A stretch of DNA of 64,000 nt from Trileptium ribeirensis (Eukaryota; Nematoda; Enoplea; Enoplida; Thoracostomopsidae). Where the stretch lies: assembly GCA_030248225.1 (NCBI GenBank), contig JASANE010024751.1, positions 1 through 64,000 of the forward strand, read 5' to 3'. The notes under the pieces were generated by a model. That model saw nothing but the letters and a program-made list of their open reading frames with translations, did not search any database and was not told where the DNA came from. Below are positions 23,901-33,945 of the stretch, piece after piece (position 1 is the stretch's first letter; each line of letters starts with the position of its first letter). The position numbers were made by a program, and so were the translations under genes.

Positions 23901-26900
23901 CTGTCGATGCCTAAACTGACAATTTTTACTGTCCCATAGTGAGTTTTCTACGAAATATTGCAAAATCATAGCTATCGATGGCGTGATTCTAGCTATATAC
24001 CAGGGAGTAACCGGAATTCCGGTTCCGGCGAAAATTGTGTTCCGGTTGCGGTTTCGGCAAAGGGCAAAAACCATACCGGAACCGGAATTCCGGATTAAAA
24101 ATTTTGTTTGAAATTTTCCACGTTTTTTGCTTCATCCTGTAATCCAAACATATGTAATATATTATACAACGATCAAGCTCCAATACAACCAAGCCAAAGA
24201 AAAGATTAACTAACCAATTTGCCGTGTGAAACGTAAGTAGGGCACATAATTTGATCAGGAATTTTTCATAATAACCTGCAGGATTTTGTTAAATCAAAGC
24301 TAGGTCGATGCTTGTAGCAGCTATTTTACACATCCAGAAGTCTGTGGGATACGTTTGAATTAAATCGGTTCAAGTCGGTAACAGAGTATGGCTTACGCAG
24401 AAGTACTTAGGGTATGCTTGGCTAACATAAATTGCGTCAAGCACCCGCCAGTGCGCTTGTAAACTTGGTAAATCAGTCTAAATTGAAGTAAACTAACGTT
24501 ATCTGCAACGCAGCTAGAAACTGCTTTCTTGGCAAAGAACTGTATTTATTGAAACTGTGCGAGCAGCATCACAGTGTGTCTCATTTGCAACATTCTCATT
24601 AGAAAGTTATCATCATTATCATCTACCTGACAGGCATTGATTGCCCAACGCTTGCCTAAACAGTGCCTCTGACCTTTGATCACAAAATTACCTTCTATTA
24701 TTTTCTCTTAGAACCATATAAACCAATAATTTCAAGTTTCCTACAGAAGAACATGTAACAAACGTATGTGTAGTAAAGGAAGGCGACTGGAGACAGAGCG
24801 AAAGTGTGTATTCTACGCTCTAAGCTTTGCAAGCATATTCGATTTGACGCAGTATACGCAATGGTGTATAGTGGAAGGCATTTTTTGCTCTTAATGTCCA
24901 AAAACCGACATATTTGATCGATAAATAAACATTATTAGCTTCCTCAGTCTCTTTAAAGTTTCAGAAATGCAATAATACCATCGCAATACATTAAGTTTAA
25001 TGTAAAAGTAATTTTTAATGCATTTTAAATCCAGTATACCTTCATTTCTTCCATCATCTATATATAAATTTCGAAGACCAGGCTCCGGTTCCGGATCCGG
25101 TTTAAATGGACGGTTCCGGTTGCTGGTTCCGGTTATTCCCTGCTATATACATATTATGCTTCAACGCTTCTAGCAAACGTTACACCTCAAAATGCACTGG
25201 GACCCAATGTGTCCGAAATAACGTGCAGCTTGTAATGTCAATTTTTCGTTTTTTGCAATCATGCTTGCTGAGTTTTCATTTCATAAAATTTAAAATAGGA
25301 TGCACATTCAACCACGCGTCTAATAATACTTTTCGAATATGCTATCTGGCAAAATGTTGTGGTTATAACTAGCAAAGAATGATGATGTATTTGCACTTTC
25401 GCACGCCATATTTGAGGAATGCCTGAAATGACTGCTGACTTGTTCGGTGTTCCTCCAAACCTGTGTGTTTCTCATCGAAAGTTACAACAGGCAAAGTTTA
25501 GTGACGTTTTTGCATTTTAGCAAACTATTTGAAGATAATGGTGCATGTCATGGCTGCAGAAATATTTGTTAATACCTGGCTCTGTACAGTCCCTGTCAGA
25601 AATCACTGCTGTTGGTTCGACATTTGTTCGATGTTCGTTCAAGACTGTTCAAATATTTTCTACATCTCATCGAACGTGTGATTGAAAAAATTAAGAAAAA
25701 TAAAAATATTGTTGGTATAATAATGTTAATGTTGTTCGAAATGCTTTGGAAAATTGTTTGGTAGTTCGAAATTTTTTAAGAATAGTGTTCTATGTTCGCT
25801 CCATATCTGTTCGTTCGAAACCAGACAGTAATTTCTGGCATAAACTGTAGAAGTGACTGCCAGACATGGTCTACATAATGAGCGTCACTAAATACTGTAT
25901 GCTTTGAAAAAAATCGATAATTGTCTTCATATTTTTAATATAAAACTTGTTAATGCTCAGAAGACAGTTATTGGGTATAATTTGGTGCATTAAATACACT
26001 ATATTTTTGCATTTGAATTCTGAGGGAGTAAGTGAAACGAGCGAAGCGAAGAACTGTGTACGTTCCGTGACAGTGGTGAAGTTTGACAATGTCCGTTATT
26101 TTGTTTTTCAGGTAAAACGCATAACTCAACATTCAGCGGGCGGATTGATTCGCACTATATCTTATTTGAAAGCTTGAGATCTATATTTGTACCCTTTACG
26201 CGAAGACCAATTCCAACGTCTTTCGCCAGAAAAAATGGACCAAGGGGCTCCGGGTTCATGAGGGACCCAAAAATCACGTTACTCTCGCACAATTCGACAG
26301 CTCGACAATAGGTGCAACTCGACAATGTAGCTGTAAATGGTGTGCTGCTATTGCCATTTATTACGTTGCAGGGTTGGGCCAAACTGTGCTTTTCCATGGG
26401 CCTATGGGGTAGAAGATACACGGAAATGGTAATATCTCCGCAACCGCTCATGCTGTATGGGTTTTCGGTCTCATTGTGAGGACAAATTCAATTTCTATGC
26501 CACTGCAACATGTATGCTGTTATCGTCATTATTTAGACTTTAGGGTTGGGTTAACATGGGTTTTCTATGAGCCCATGAGACCCAAAATACACTAAAATAA
26601 TATCTGTGTAACCGCAGATTACAGAATAATTTATGCCCTATGTATTGGCATATTGCGAGCACGAATACTAGGGTATATCTTCTCAATAATTCAAGCAACA
26701 TGGCTGGTATTTGGTGTCCTATTGAGTTCCCGAAAATTATTACCGAGTAACTGCCTATTTGTAATTTAATGCTCAATATATCTGTGTACATCTCCCTGAA
26801 CTACACATTCAACATTCGGATTTCATCATCTTGGCCATAATACTAGTTACTATTATTTGTTTTAGACACAGGCAGTGTCTGCTCATCGTGTAATGACAAA

Positions 26901-27129
26901 AATGACGCTTGTTAGCGATACATTAGATCGCATTGTTGGACGCGGAATCGAATTCTCGCCCCGACACCAAGAGTATCTTCTCAATGAGCGCTCGAAAAAC
27001 GAACAAGACCTGAAACAATTTATTAGCGATATCGATCAAAAAAGAACTCAGGTTGATGCTGAATTTGAAGCTAAGGTTGAAGAGATGGCGGAACAATTTA
27101 GAGAACCAGAAAAGACGACGCCGACGTGA
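20765..27129 (+). CDS. BLOC1S5: BLOC1S5 (Muted) homologue, two exons
   Basis: Subunit 5 of BLOC-1, a cytosolic octameric coiled-coil complex that helps sort cargo into lysosome-related organelles. Exon 1 (20765-20965, 67 codons) and exon 2 (26866-27129, 87 codons plus TGA) join in phase 0 through a GTATAT donor and a TTTTAG acceptor, giving 154 residues against about 187 in human. Family features: the N-terminal block LDDVYQRLFDHKAIPQ with the NFENKRHKDFDIL segment matches the L-x-D-H...F-E-x-K-R region of Muted. Exon 2 is almost entirely helical and ends with FISDIDQKRTQVDAEF, matching the K-R-x-x-V-D-x-E block near the vertebrate C-terminus. ATG 20765 is the first in frame. The protein lacks the poorly conserved N-terminal tail. 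The intron is 5.9 kb and full of repeats. Identification is by eye from recalled family features. Confidence 0.85.
21400..22592 (+). mobile_element. Dispersed repeat with inverted ends (copy 1)
   Basis: The left end CAGAACGTAGTGAAAGG and the right end CTTCACTACGTTGATATAAC are imperfect inverted copies. The interior has GTGTGTGTGTGATTGG, CCGTAACTCGAGAACG and a CCGATTTTCATGATCTTGG phrase, followed by two or three repeats of a TTTTTATCTTAA / GGTTTTATTTCATAGTAA module. The right end carries GGCGTAGGTGTACCTATGC. A second copy with the same left and right blocks lies at 63170-63975. It is non-coding; open frames here are shadows. Confidence 0.6.
22593..23108. other. Intron DNA, nothing recognised
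   Basis: A + frame at 22715-22974 falls in a slightly GC-richer patch with no family motif. No splice or repeat evidence. Confidence 0.35.
23109..23640 (+). repeat. GAGCGAAGCGA-type dispersed repeat, copy a
   Basis: Left part GACTGAGTGAGTGAAATGAG plus CGAAGCG. Then GCATAACTCAACTTCGGCTG, GGCTCGCGCGATAGCTC, GGGGCGAAGCCCCATTCC and a right part with ACACGAAAACGGTAGCACC. The same ordered blocks recur at about 25996-26480, 55735-56330 and, more weakly, 58080-58640. No coding capacity. Confidence 0.6.
23641..23992. other. Intron DNA, nothing recognised
   Basis: AT-rich; no motif. Confidence 0.35.
23993..25150 (+). mobile_element. hAT-like non-autonomous element with 8 bp TSD
   Basis: The element spans 24001-25142 (1142 bp) and is flanked by perfect 8 bp duplications CTATATAC (23993-24000 and 25143-25150). 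The left end CAGGGAGTAACCGG and the right end CCGGTTATTCCCTG are inverted repeats, each followed inward by alternating CCGGTTCCGG / GGAACCGGAATTCC blocks. CAGGG-type ends and 8 bp duplications are hAT hallmarks. There is no transposase frame, so it must depend on an autonomous relative. A close copy lies at 44445-45570. Confidence 0.8.
25151..25584. other. Intron DNA, nothing recognised
   Basis: No motif; one short + frame (25106-25372) overlaps the element end. Confidence 0.35.
25585..25842. mobile_element. Small TIR element (MITE-like)
   Basis: TGTCAGAAATCACTGCTG with TTGGTTCGA at the left is an imperfect inverted copy of the right end (TTCGAAACCAGACAGT, AATTTCTGGCA). The interior repeats TGTTCGATGTTCGTTC-like motifs. 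About 255 bp; no convincing target duplication. Confidence 0.45.
25996..26480 (+). repeat. GAGCGAAGCGA-type dispersed repeat, copy b
   Basis: Shares GAGGGAGTAAGTGAAACGAG plus CGAAGCGAAG, GCATAACTCAAC, GGCGGATTG and ACACGGAAATGGTAATATC with copy a in the same order. Further similarity (CACTAAAATAATATCTGTG) trails to about 26630. Open frames on the minus strand here are shadows. Confidence 0.55.
26866..27129 (+). CDS. BLOC1S5: BLOC1S5 exon 2 (terminal)
   Basis: Acceptor TTTTAG/ACACAG at 26865. An alternative AG at 26871 would remove two residues in the same phase. The 87 codons are charged and helical; HQEYLLNERSKNEQDLKQF aligns without gaps to the vertebrate helix preceding the K-R-x-x-V-D block. 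TGA stop at 27127-27129. The first AATAAA downstream is at 27471. Confidence 0.85.
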   Translation, partial: TQAVSAHRVMTKMTLVSDTLDRIVGRGIEFSPRHQEYLLNERSKNEQDLKQFISDIDQKRTQVDAEFEAKVEEMAEQFREPEKTTPT

Positions 27130-27284
27130 GCGAGCCACGCTTGCGTGTATTGATAAATAATGCCGATGAGCGAAAGAAATATTTGGATAATTATTGATGA
27201 AACGGAGGGCTATGAGTTTCGTCAAATTGTCAAATGCTCATGGTTATGTATTGAAATAACTATCAATGTATATGCATGGCTGTA
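27130..27284 (+). other. BLOC1S5 3'UTR region
   Basis: Sequence directly after the stop. No canonical AATAAA until 27471, so the 3'UTR probably runs into the tandem duplication that follows. Confidence 0.4.
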
Positions 27285-27735
27285 TAATATACAACTTATA
27301 AATACATAATACATTTATATATATTTTTTGTCTCATAAGTTTATCCTGGGTACCGGTAAAGTAACGACCGGCAGCAAATGAACATTATTGACCTAGTTTC
27401 TCAGTGATCAGCGTTCGTCAACCGAAAACGAATAAGCGGCATTCAAATGACATTTACGCAGATGCATCTGAATAAATACATACTTAATTGTATAGAATTA
27501 TTCACACATAATAAATAATACATTTATAAATAGTTTCTAGTGTCATAAGTTTATTTTGGATACCGGTAACTTGAGAACAAAGTGCAAGTGTGCATTAATT
27601 GTCCTAGTTTCTTGTTTTCCAAAGCGGTTAACGTTCGTCAACGGAAAACAGAACAAGCTGTTCAATAAGCGATGTTCAAAATGATGTTTACGCAGATGCA
27701 CTTTAATATTAAATACGTAAGAGAATAAATAGATG
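27285..27735 (+). repeat. Tandem duplication, 211 bp period
   Basis: TCATAAGTTTATCCTGGG at 27332 recurs as TCATAAGTTTATTTTGG at 27543, each followed by ACCGGTAA, a GTTCGTCAAC(C/G)GAAAAC block and TTTACGCAGATGCA. AATAAA signals occur at 27471 and 27727. It lies just beyond the BLOC1S5 stop and may provide alternative 3' ends. Confidence 0.7.
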
Positions 27736-29759
27736 TTCCGTTTAACAGGCTTCAGTGATATAAATATACCTAATATAGAGATTTTTGGTGTAGCTGCTGG
27801 CTTTGTCAACCCGGATTGGATCGATTTGAAGGCGTTCGTTGCGATCATAATTTTAACACTGTTTAATACCTATACTTACATGTTGAAAGAATAGAACGAC
27901 GCCGAAGTAGCCGTATTACACAGACTGTGGCTACTTAATATTGTTCAATTCAACGCACAAATGTCCACGCTGTTTGCTTGATACATAATAAGCATCTTCA
28001 TTTTTTCAATTGAAGAAACGCACAGATAAATATAAGCTATATAATATGGTTTAAATTTCGTTCTCTAGAAATGAATTTATTCAGTTTATCTTGCGAAGAA
28101 TTTTGTGTGGCTTTACTCATCGATTCTTACGATAATCGACATTGTTCATTCGATATTTCAAGATTACGCTGAATGAAAATTTTTTTGGTGTCATATAATA
28201 ATCGTATGTAAAACTGAAAGCAACGTATTGAAACATTGTGTGCTTACACACATTTATTTAAGCGGTTCTTGAAAAGGTTTTATAAGAAAAGAAGGTGTTA
28301 GAAAATTTTACAGCAGCCGCTATTGTTGTAAGTAGTATGAAGACTTCGAGACTAATCTTACTTTAGTTTAACAGTTATATAATGGAAAATATGTTCTGTT
28401 GGACAGTTTGGACTGTCCTTTTTTTAACTTTAAGTAGAGTTTGAAACTAATCTACTTTGTTTATAGCGTAAAACTCCATCTTCTCGAAGCAAATAATGTC
28501 AGGTTTCTAGATGTTTGAATCAGCTTCACTTCATATTTATCCGTATTCCTTAATATCATATTTCTGGGCGCCCCATAAATTGGTCGGCTCATGTCAGCTT
28601 TAAATATAATGCATGCCGTGCCGTTCTCGATATACCAACCCTTTGTATTAGCCTAAGCTAAGGTCCTTATATGAGCCATGTACTAAGCCTAAGTCGGGGG
28701 CTGCCGCTCCCTAATCCCCCGCTCTAAGCTGTTCGTTTTTTTAACGTTATAACGTCCGGCCTCTATAGTTGACATGGGCCATCAATAATGGTGAGTAAAA
28801 TCCACGTATGTTTATATTGAGCTCGTTTGGTCTTCAGTAAAACAACATTGAAGTTTTGCCTTCGTTTCGGAATATAACTGATAATTTTGGCTTATCTATT
28901 GGACGATCATAATATCTGATTATAGTCACGTCTCTCTATATCAAAGGCTGAAAAACTAGGTATGGCTGCGATATGACAAAATTTAAAGCTTAATTGAGCG
29001 CATATGCTATGCTAGTTCCTTTAGATTTAGGCGTAGGTTTCGCCTTGGGATCACAAGAAATCTGCAAAACTTTCACATCCAGCACAGGTAAGAAGCTATT
29101 TTTCACAACAGAGCACAGCGTTGAGATACGAACGGATAATTTTGCGGGTCAATTAGAACAATTTAGAAGTTAATTTCTTTTGATACAGCTTTCAAAGAGT
29201 TGTAGTGGATTCACGGAAATATATAATTTGAATCCTGTGAAAGATGCTGTATATACAATTATTATTAGCGGGAAAACTCAAGTGGTAGAAAACTTGGTAC
29301 GATCGATCGTAAAATTGTGCTAAAACATCCACGTTCACATGGAGTTATTAAACTGTTAGTTCTTGAAATACCACATTGGTCAGCGCGTATATTGCAAAGC
29401 GATGAAAGAACCGATCAACAGCTCCCAGACAGCGTAGTAGGCTCGTACCAAAACGATCCAGATTCAGCCGCCGCTCGGTAACAGTTCACGAAACGATACA
29501 AAATGCATAGTAGTGTAAGAAGAAACGGTGTCATCGCTACATAAGAGAATGATTTTGGGTATAGGTTTTATTGAATAAAATGCTAACTTTACCGTGACTA
29601 ACCGTTAACCACTTTAAAGCAAAACTGTTGTATTAATGGAATAGTTTAATGTAAACTAATGCTGCGAGAAATAGTTGACCAAATTTCACGGGTGTTTTAG
29701 ACTTGAAAAGCCGTTTTCGCACTCACAAAACATGCTATTACGGCACGGGGGGGCGCCAT
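27736..29759. other. Intergenic DNA, nothing recognised
   Basis: AT-rich with scattered short frames. I see no domain, RNA or clear repeat. Confidence 0.35.
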
Positions 29760-30265
29760 GTAAATATGCGCGAGTAAACTTAAAATGACCCCTGCAACCA
29801 TCCTATTTTGTATTTTTGGATAAAATTTGTTACGGAGCACTTTTTGGTCAATTGAAATTCGACGTAAAACTGTTCGCAAACACAGTGCTCGAGATTGAAA
29901 TCGAACCATTTTGTGTTTGCGAAAATTGAAGTAAAAATACCCAAATGTTTGAGAAAGAAAATTTGCCGATTTGATTGTGACGTCCTTTTACATTAAATTT
30001 GTTCGCGAACACTGTATAATCCAAATTAAAATGATAATACATTAGGGAACAGAATTTCTGTAAAAACTGAAATCGCCAAAATTCTGTTCCAACGCAAGAT
30101 CTAATTTCTGACACTTGAAATTGATTTTGCCAATTTTCGGCTAGCGAAAAACCGAATGAGATTAAGCCTGTTTTCCGTAACCAGGGTTTGCGATCCGATA
30201 TCGGTAATGACAGAATAGGATGGTTGGCGGGATCACCTTGATTTTACTCACGCATTATGTCAAAA
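29760..30265. mobile_element. TIR element with GAGTAAA..CCATCCTATT ends
   Basis: Left end TGCGCGAGTAAACTTAAAAT then GCAACCATCCTATTTTGT. Right end ACAGAATAGGATGGTTGGCG and TTTTACTCACGCA, its inverted copy (about 50 bp). Both ends can be placed next to TA. The interior contains repeated TTCGC(A/G)AACAC motifs. Single ends of the same family occur at about 50425-50470 (+) and 54755-54805 (inverted). Non-coding. Confidence 0.6.
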
Positions 30266-30337
30266 AGTAGCTCAGTTGATCTACTAGAATGTAGTTGATT
30301 TATATCTTTTGTGATAGCCGCCATAAAAACCTTGATT

Positions 30338-30556
30338 TGCTGGCTAGTCCAAACCTAGGAAATTATATATAATAGCCAGGTCCCCCGGCTCACCTACCGG
30401 GGGTCCTGATTTTTCCTGGGGGCCAATTTTTTTGCCGGATTTTGTTGCGTTTAGACGTTAATTTTCGTCATCAGGGGGCTTTGGGCCGGGAGTACCCGAA
30501 TTTTCGCCAGGGAGCACCCGTAAATGCCGCCCCCTACTTTGGACTAACCAGATTCG
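30338..30556. mobile_element. Small TIR element, about 215 bp
   Basis: CTGGCTAGTCCAAACCTAGG at the left is inverted at the right (CCCTACTTTGGACTAACCAG). The GC-rich interior has CCCCGGCTCACCTACCGGGG hairpins and repeated GGGAGTACCCG / GGGAGCACCCG. Flanks ATTTG / ATTCG may be a decayed 5 bp duplication. Confidence 0.55.
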
Positions 30557-31987
30557 TAAGCGGCAGAATCTAGGTTGCTGTGCTATACATAGTAGAGCTG
30601 AAAACAAGTCATGGTTTGTTGCTGGTTTTCAGTTTTTATATATCAGTTTGTTTACCAAAATTTTGTAGAATCAGTTTGTTGCTCGCTTGGTGTTTGGTCG
30701 ACAAAAAACTCGATTCGTTCGCGGAAACTGTATTTATGTTCGAAAAGTTCGCTAAATATATTTTCGATAAATCTTTCATAGTCGGAAGAAATTTGGTCAG
30801 TTGATTATTCTGAAATATTTTCACATTAATCGTACATAAGATAGAACCCAGCGATCTGTGTTTTTTGAAACATAAAATATCACGATCGTGTATTAAGCTA
30901 TTGTGATTTTTGAAGGTAAAAGGTCAATGCTATGCTCGATCGCTTACAATTTATTAAATTAATATCAATGCTCACTTCTGATAATAACTGAATGTATAAT
31001 GGATGCATTTTTTCAAAACATAACTTGCATTTAAAACATTTTATTTTGTCCGCTATGTAAACAAAATAGTTTAAATGTATTACATAATATACTATAAAAT
31101 CTTGTATACGCGTTGTCTTCCTAACATTTGTTATTTTAAATATAATTAACCTACTTCGAAAGAAAAGTTTGAAGCTGTAGGTATATTCGTGTGCAATTTA
31201 TACCCGTACACGTTGAATACATCCAGTTTCGTACATTTGTCCACGTTTTTCATGTTTTATATTTGTGAACTTGAAATATCCATCTGTGATGCTTTGATAG
31301 TAAAAATGATACGCAGCTCATACTTGTTTATTCCCGGGGCGTTTAGTTACCTCCTAATTCTGTTAGCAATGGATATTTCTGTTAAAGTATTATCAAGGGT
31401 GCTAATTCGGGGAAACCCAGGTATGTACACTCGGACTCTCTATTCGGTGAAAATTTTGCCATGAGGATTTCTGAGGTCCCCCAGGGAGGTCGACATCGAA
31501 GTCTGCTCGCAGGTCATAATGTCAGACCAATATGTTAAGCTCATCTGGAAGTTGTTTAATTCGATATGATTTCGTAGTGAGCCTTGGAAATGGCGTATAA
31601 ATTTTAAGTTCACCCTGCCTAGTGGTTTAGTTGATTCTATGAATTTATTGTAGCCTATGTGGCCCCCACAGGGTTCCGACAGTCCCTGAGAATTTAATGT
31701 TGGACACGCTGATTCGTAATTCGATAACTGTTATTGTTCGTTTGAAATAATGAAGTCTTCTTGGTAAATTTTAACTACAATTTGAGCGTGACGGTTTTCG
31801 CGCGTGATTTCAGTTAATGATTTCGTGTGTTCCTCTCACAATGATTTCCTTGCTCTTTTATAAAAGCCTTGATGGCGAACCCTACGCATCGGGGCTTGGG
31901 ATATGTTCACCCGCAAGCCGGGGTGCGTAGCATTAGCCTATCCATGCGGACGAACATATCACGTCTCCGAATAATGCAGCGTTTACG
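30557..31987. other. Intergenic DNA, nothing recognised
   Basis: Short open frames 30580-30804 and 31189-31464 (+) are hydrophobic and AT-driven with no motif. A GC-richer patch at 31860-31960 has no recognisable content. Confidence 0.35.
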
Positions 31988-32393
31988 TTATAAAGGGCCC
32001 CCCATGTGAAGGTTTTGCCCACCCTGAGTGTCTCTTCCACCATCAATTATATGGTGTCTTCGACACCATGGTGTTTCTGATGGCATTTTCAGATAGTATA
32101 CCATCTGACCACTTTTATGGCAGTTAGCCCGTGTCCAACGACAAATGAAACAAAATGAGCAATGGGAGGGAAGCTGACCAGTACAGCGTTTGATTATAAA
32201 TCCGTTAATATTGTCTGGCCCTCTCGCTCTTGAACTGTCGAGTTTACGTAGCAGTGCGTTGACATCGGCAACACTGTTTACCGTAATATGCAATACGTTT
32301 GTTTTAACCCAAGTCTCATCGATTGGTATTTCACGATGTGGCTCATGAGTGAACACCTCGGTAAAATGATCGTTGATCATATTATTTCACGAT
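31988..32393 (-). pseudogene. Non-LTR retrotransposon (LINE) RT fragment
   Basis: The minus-strand translation NDHFTEVFTHEP...ADVNALLRKLDSSRARGPDNI is the region just before the first RT motifs of CR1/Jockey-like LINEs (F-x-x-V-F ... V-x-x-L-x-x-L-x-x-x-K-x-x-G-P-D). After FIIKRCTGQL the frame loses similarity. It is a 5'- and 3'-truncated, inactive fragment. Confidence 0.7.
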
Positions 32394-32440
32394 GTGGATC
32401 ATGAGTGGTCACATTGGTAATATGATCGTTGATCATATTA
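32320..32440. repeat. Direct tandem duplication, about 59 bp
   Basis: TATTTCACGATGTGG(C/A)TCATGAGTG...AATATGATCGTTGATCATATTA occurs twice in succession (from about 32330 and 32384) with few differences. It lies at the 5' end of the LINE fragment. Confidence 0.7.
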
Positions 32441-32639
32441 CTGATAGACAACGAATCAGGTTAGTGGGACGTTGGAATCGCTTGCTGTAGCGAAATCTTT
32501 GGGTCATTAGGGGTGTTTTTCGGACTTGTGGAGTTCCCCAAGCATACAACTAAAATTCTTAAAAACATAGAAAATATGATTAGATATACAAGTTAATATA
32601 AACGACAAAACAATCAAAATATATATCTTTTTATTTGTA

Positions 32640-33010
32640 AGTTGTTTTAGAGACTTTCTTCTTTGGTTGGGACCAGTTTCTTTCGGTTTGGCACTTTCGT
32701 AAACACCGTTCTAAAGCGTCTCGGTCGATCGTCGTAATTGGATAATTCATTTTGACGCCACTGGACGTCATTTTTCAAGTCAATGGCCTCGACGTCGTTT
32801 GGTTGAGACCGGTTTCTATTTTACAGGTTCTTTTGTCGTTGGTTGTGGTCGGTTCTTTTTGTGTCATCAATTGTCACCAATTGACTCATTTTGTTTGACC
32901 ACCGATTGTGCGATCAATAATATCGGCCTCCGATTGTATCGTTCTTTCATTCGATCCCCGATTGTTCAACCGTTCTTTTTGGTATCACCATTGGCTCCTT
33001 CAGTAAAAAG
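32640..33010 (-). mobile_element. Fragment of gypsy 3' internal region, inverted
   Basis: The minus strand shows AACCGGTCTCAACC, GACGTCGAGGCC and several CAATCGG(T/A)GG motifs that match the post-integrase spacer at 38.8-39.3 kb on the + strand. No coding capacity remains. The + frame at 32799-33128 is a shadow. Confidence 0.5.
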
Positions 33011-33119
33011 ATCAGCTGAAACTTTGGACGTCTTGAGGCGTAGAGAAACAAAAATTACCGGTGACAAGTATAGCATAACAGCGGTGCTAAGGAACTTTGC
33101 CTTACTATTATCGAAATGT

Positions 33120-33330
33120 TTTAAATAAACGTTTTATTTGCGGCTTTTGTTAAAGAATCGGCAGACGCAAAAAGGAGACCACTTAATACCCTCCGGCACA
33201 CTGCTGGCCATACCTCAAACGCCACAACTTCTAGTGACGAATCCCGTCCCCATTTAACATTCGATAGCCATCATAAAACATTACGATCCCATCCCTATCC
33301 CCATTCAAACCAAACTAAATAACAACGAAC
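33120..33330 (+). mobile_element. LTR 3' end fragment
   Basis: TTTAAATAAACGTTTTATT, then CCTCCGGCACACTGCTGGCC, GTGACGAATCCCGTCCCC and CATCCCTATCCCCATTC match the last 150-200 bp of the LTR-like units, in the opposite orientation to the adjacent internal fragment. This is a rearranged remnant. Confidence 0.55.
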
Positions 33331-33846
33331 ACACTTCGCTTGGCTCCGCTCCAATATAAAACATTACGCATTTACGCGCTATATAGCTATGTATTTGTTC
33401 ATGGATATTTCAGAACTATCGAGTAACGCCATCATTTCTATGGTTTGTAACCACACATGCTCATATGGAGACAGAGAGGATTATTTCTCGCTAAGGCTTA
33501 GATTCTCCTGAAGGCGTCACCGATCTACCTTGGAGAATAAAATGATTGCCTATAAGACTCCACACCCTCAACATGGCTCTACACTCCCTCCACTCGCGCG
33601 CCCTAATCGTGTGGAAAATTTTGAAAAATTGGCGAAAATCAGAAAACAATGAGCAGCAATTCCCAACCACCGTTGTGCCCTTAATACATCACAAAACTAA
33701 AGCACAAACGCAGTTTTTGTATAAAACCTATATCTTTATAAGAAGAAACATATATACTAATATGTACTATTATTGTCAAATCATCCATTATTCATTCATT
33801 TAGGCGAGCATGATGATGAAAGGATGCATAATGCAGCCAGCTGAAA
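33331..33846. other. Intergenic DNA, nothing recognised
   Basis: CACTTCGCTTGGCTCCGCTC near 33330 resembles GAGCGAAGCGA repeat ends in reverse. No gene. Confidence 0.3.
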
Positions 33847-33945
33847 TAATGTGCTGGTGCGGGACTCGAACTTACGATCCCCTGCCTTTATCCCACAAAT
33901 AGACATTCTACCGACTGTGTTATCTCTAACCGACATCACAGCAGT
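33847..33945 (-). repeat. tRNA-derived SINE-like piece (tRNA-His-like)
   Basis: On the minus strand TAACACAGTCGGTAGAATG (A-box-like), TTTGTGGGA (GTG anticodon-like) and AAGTTCGAGTCCC (B-box-like) are spaced as in a tRNA. Acceptor ends do not pair, so this is not a functional tRNA. A SINE head or tRNA pseudogene is likely. Confidence 0.4.

Larger units (their letters stand above)
20966..26865 (+). other. BLOC1S5 intron 1 (5.9 kb)
   Basis: GT...AG intron. It holds a TIR repeat (21400-22590), a GAGCGAAGCGA-type repeat (23109-23640), an intact hAT-like element (24001-25142), a small TIR element (about 25585-25840) and a second GAGCGAAGCGA-type repeat (25996-26480). No further exon with BLOC1S5 similarity is needed or seen; stretches between these repeats are featureless. 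Confidence 0.8.
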
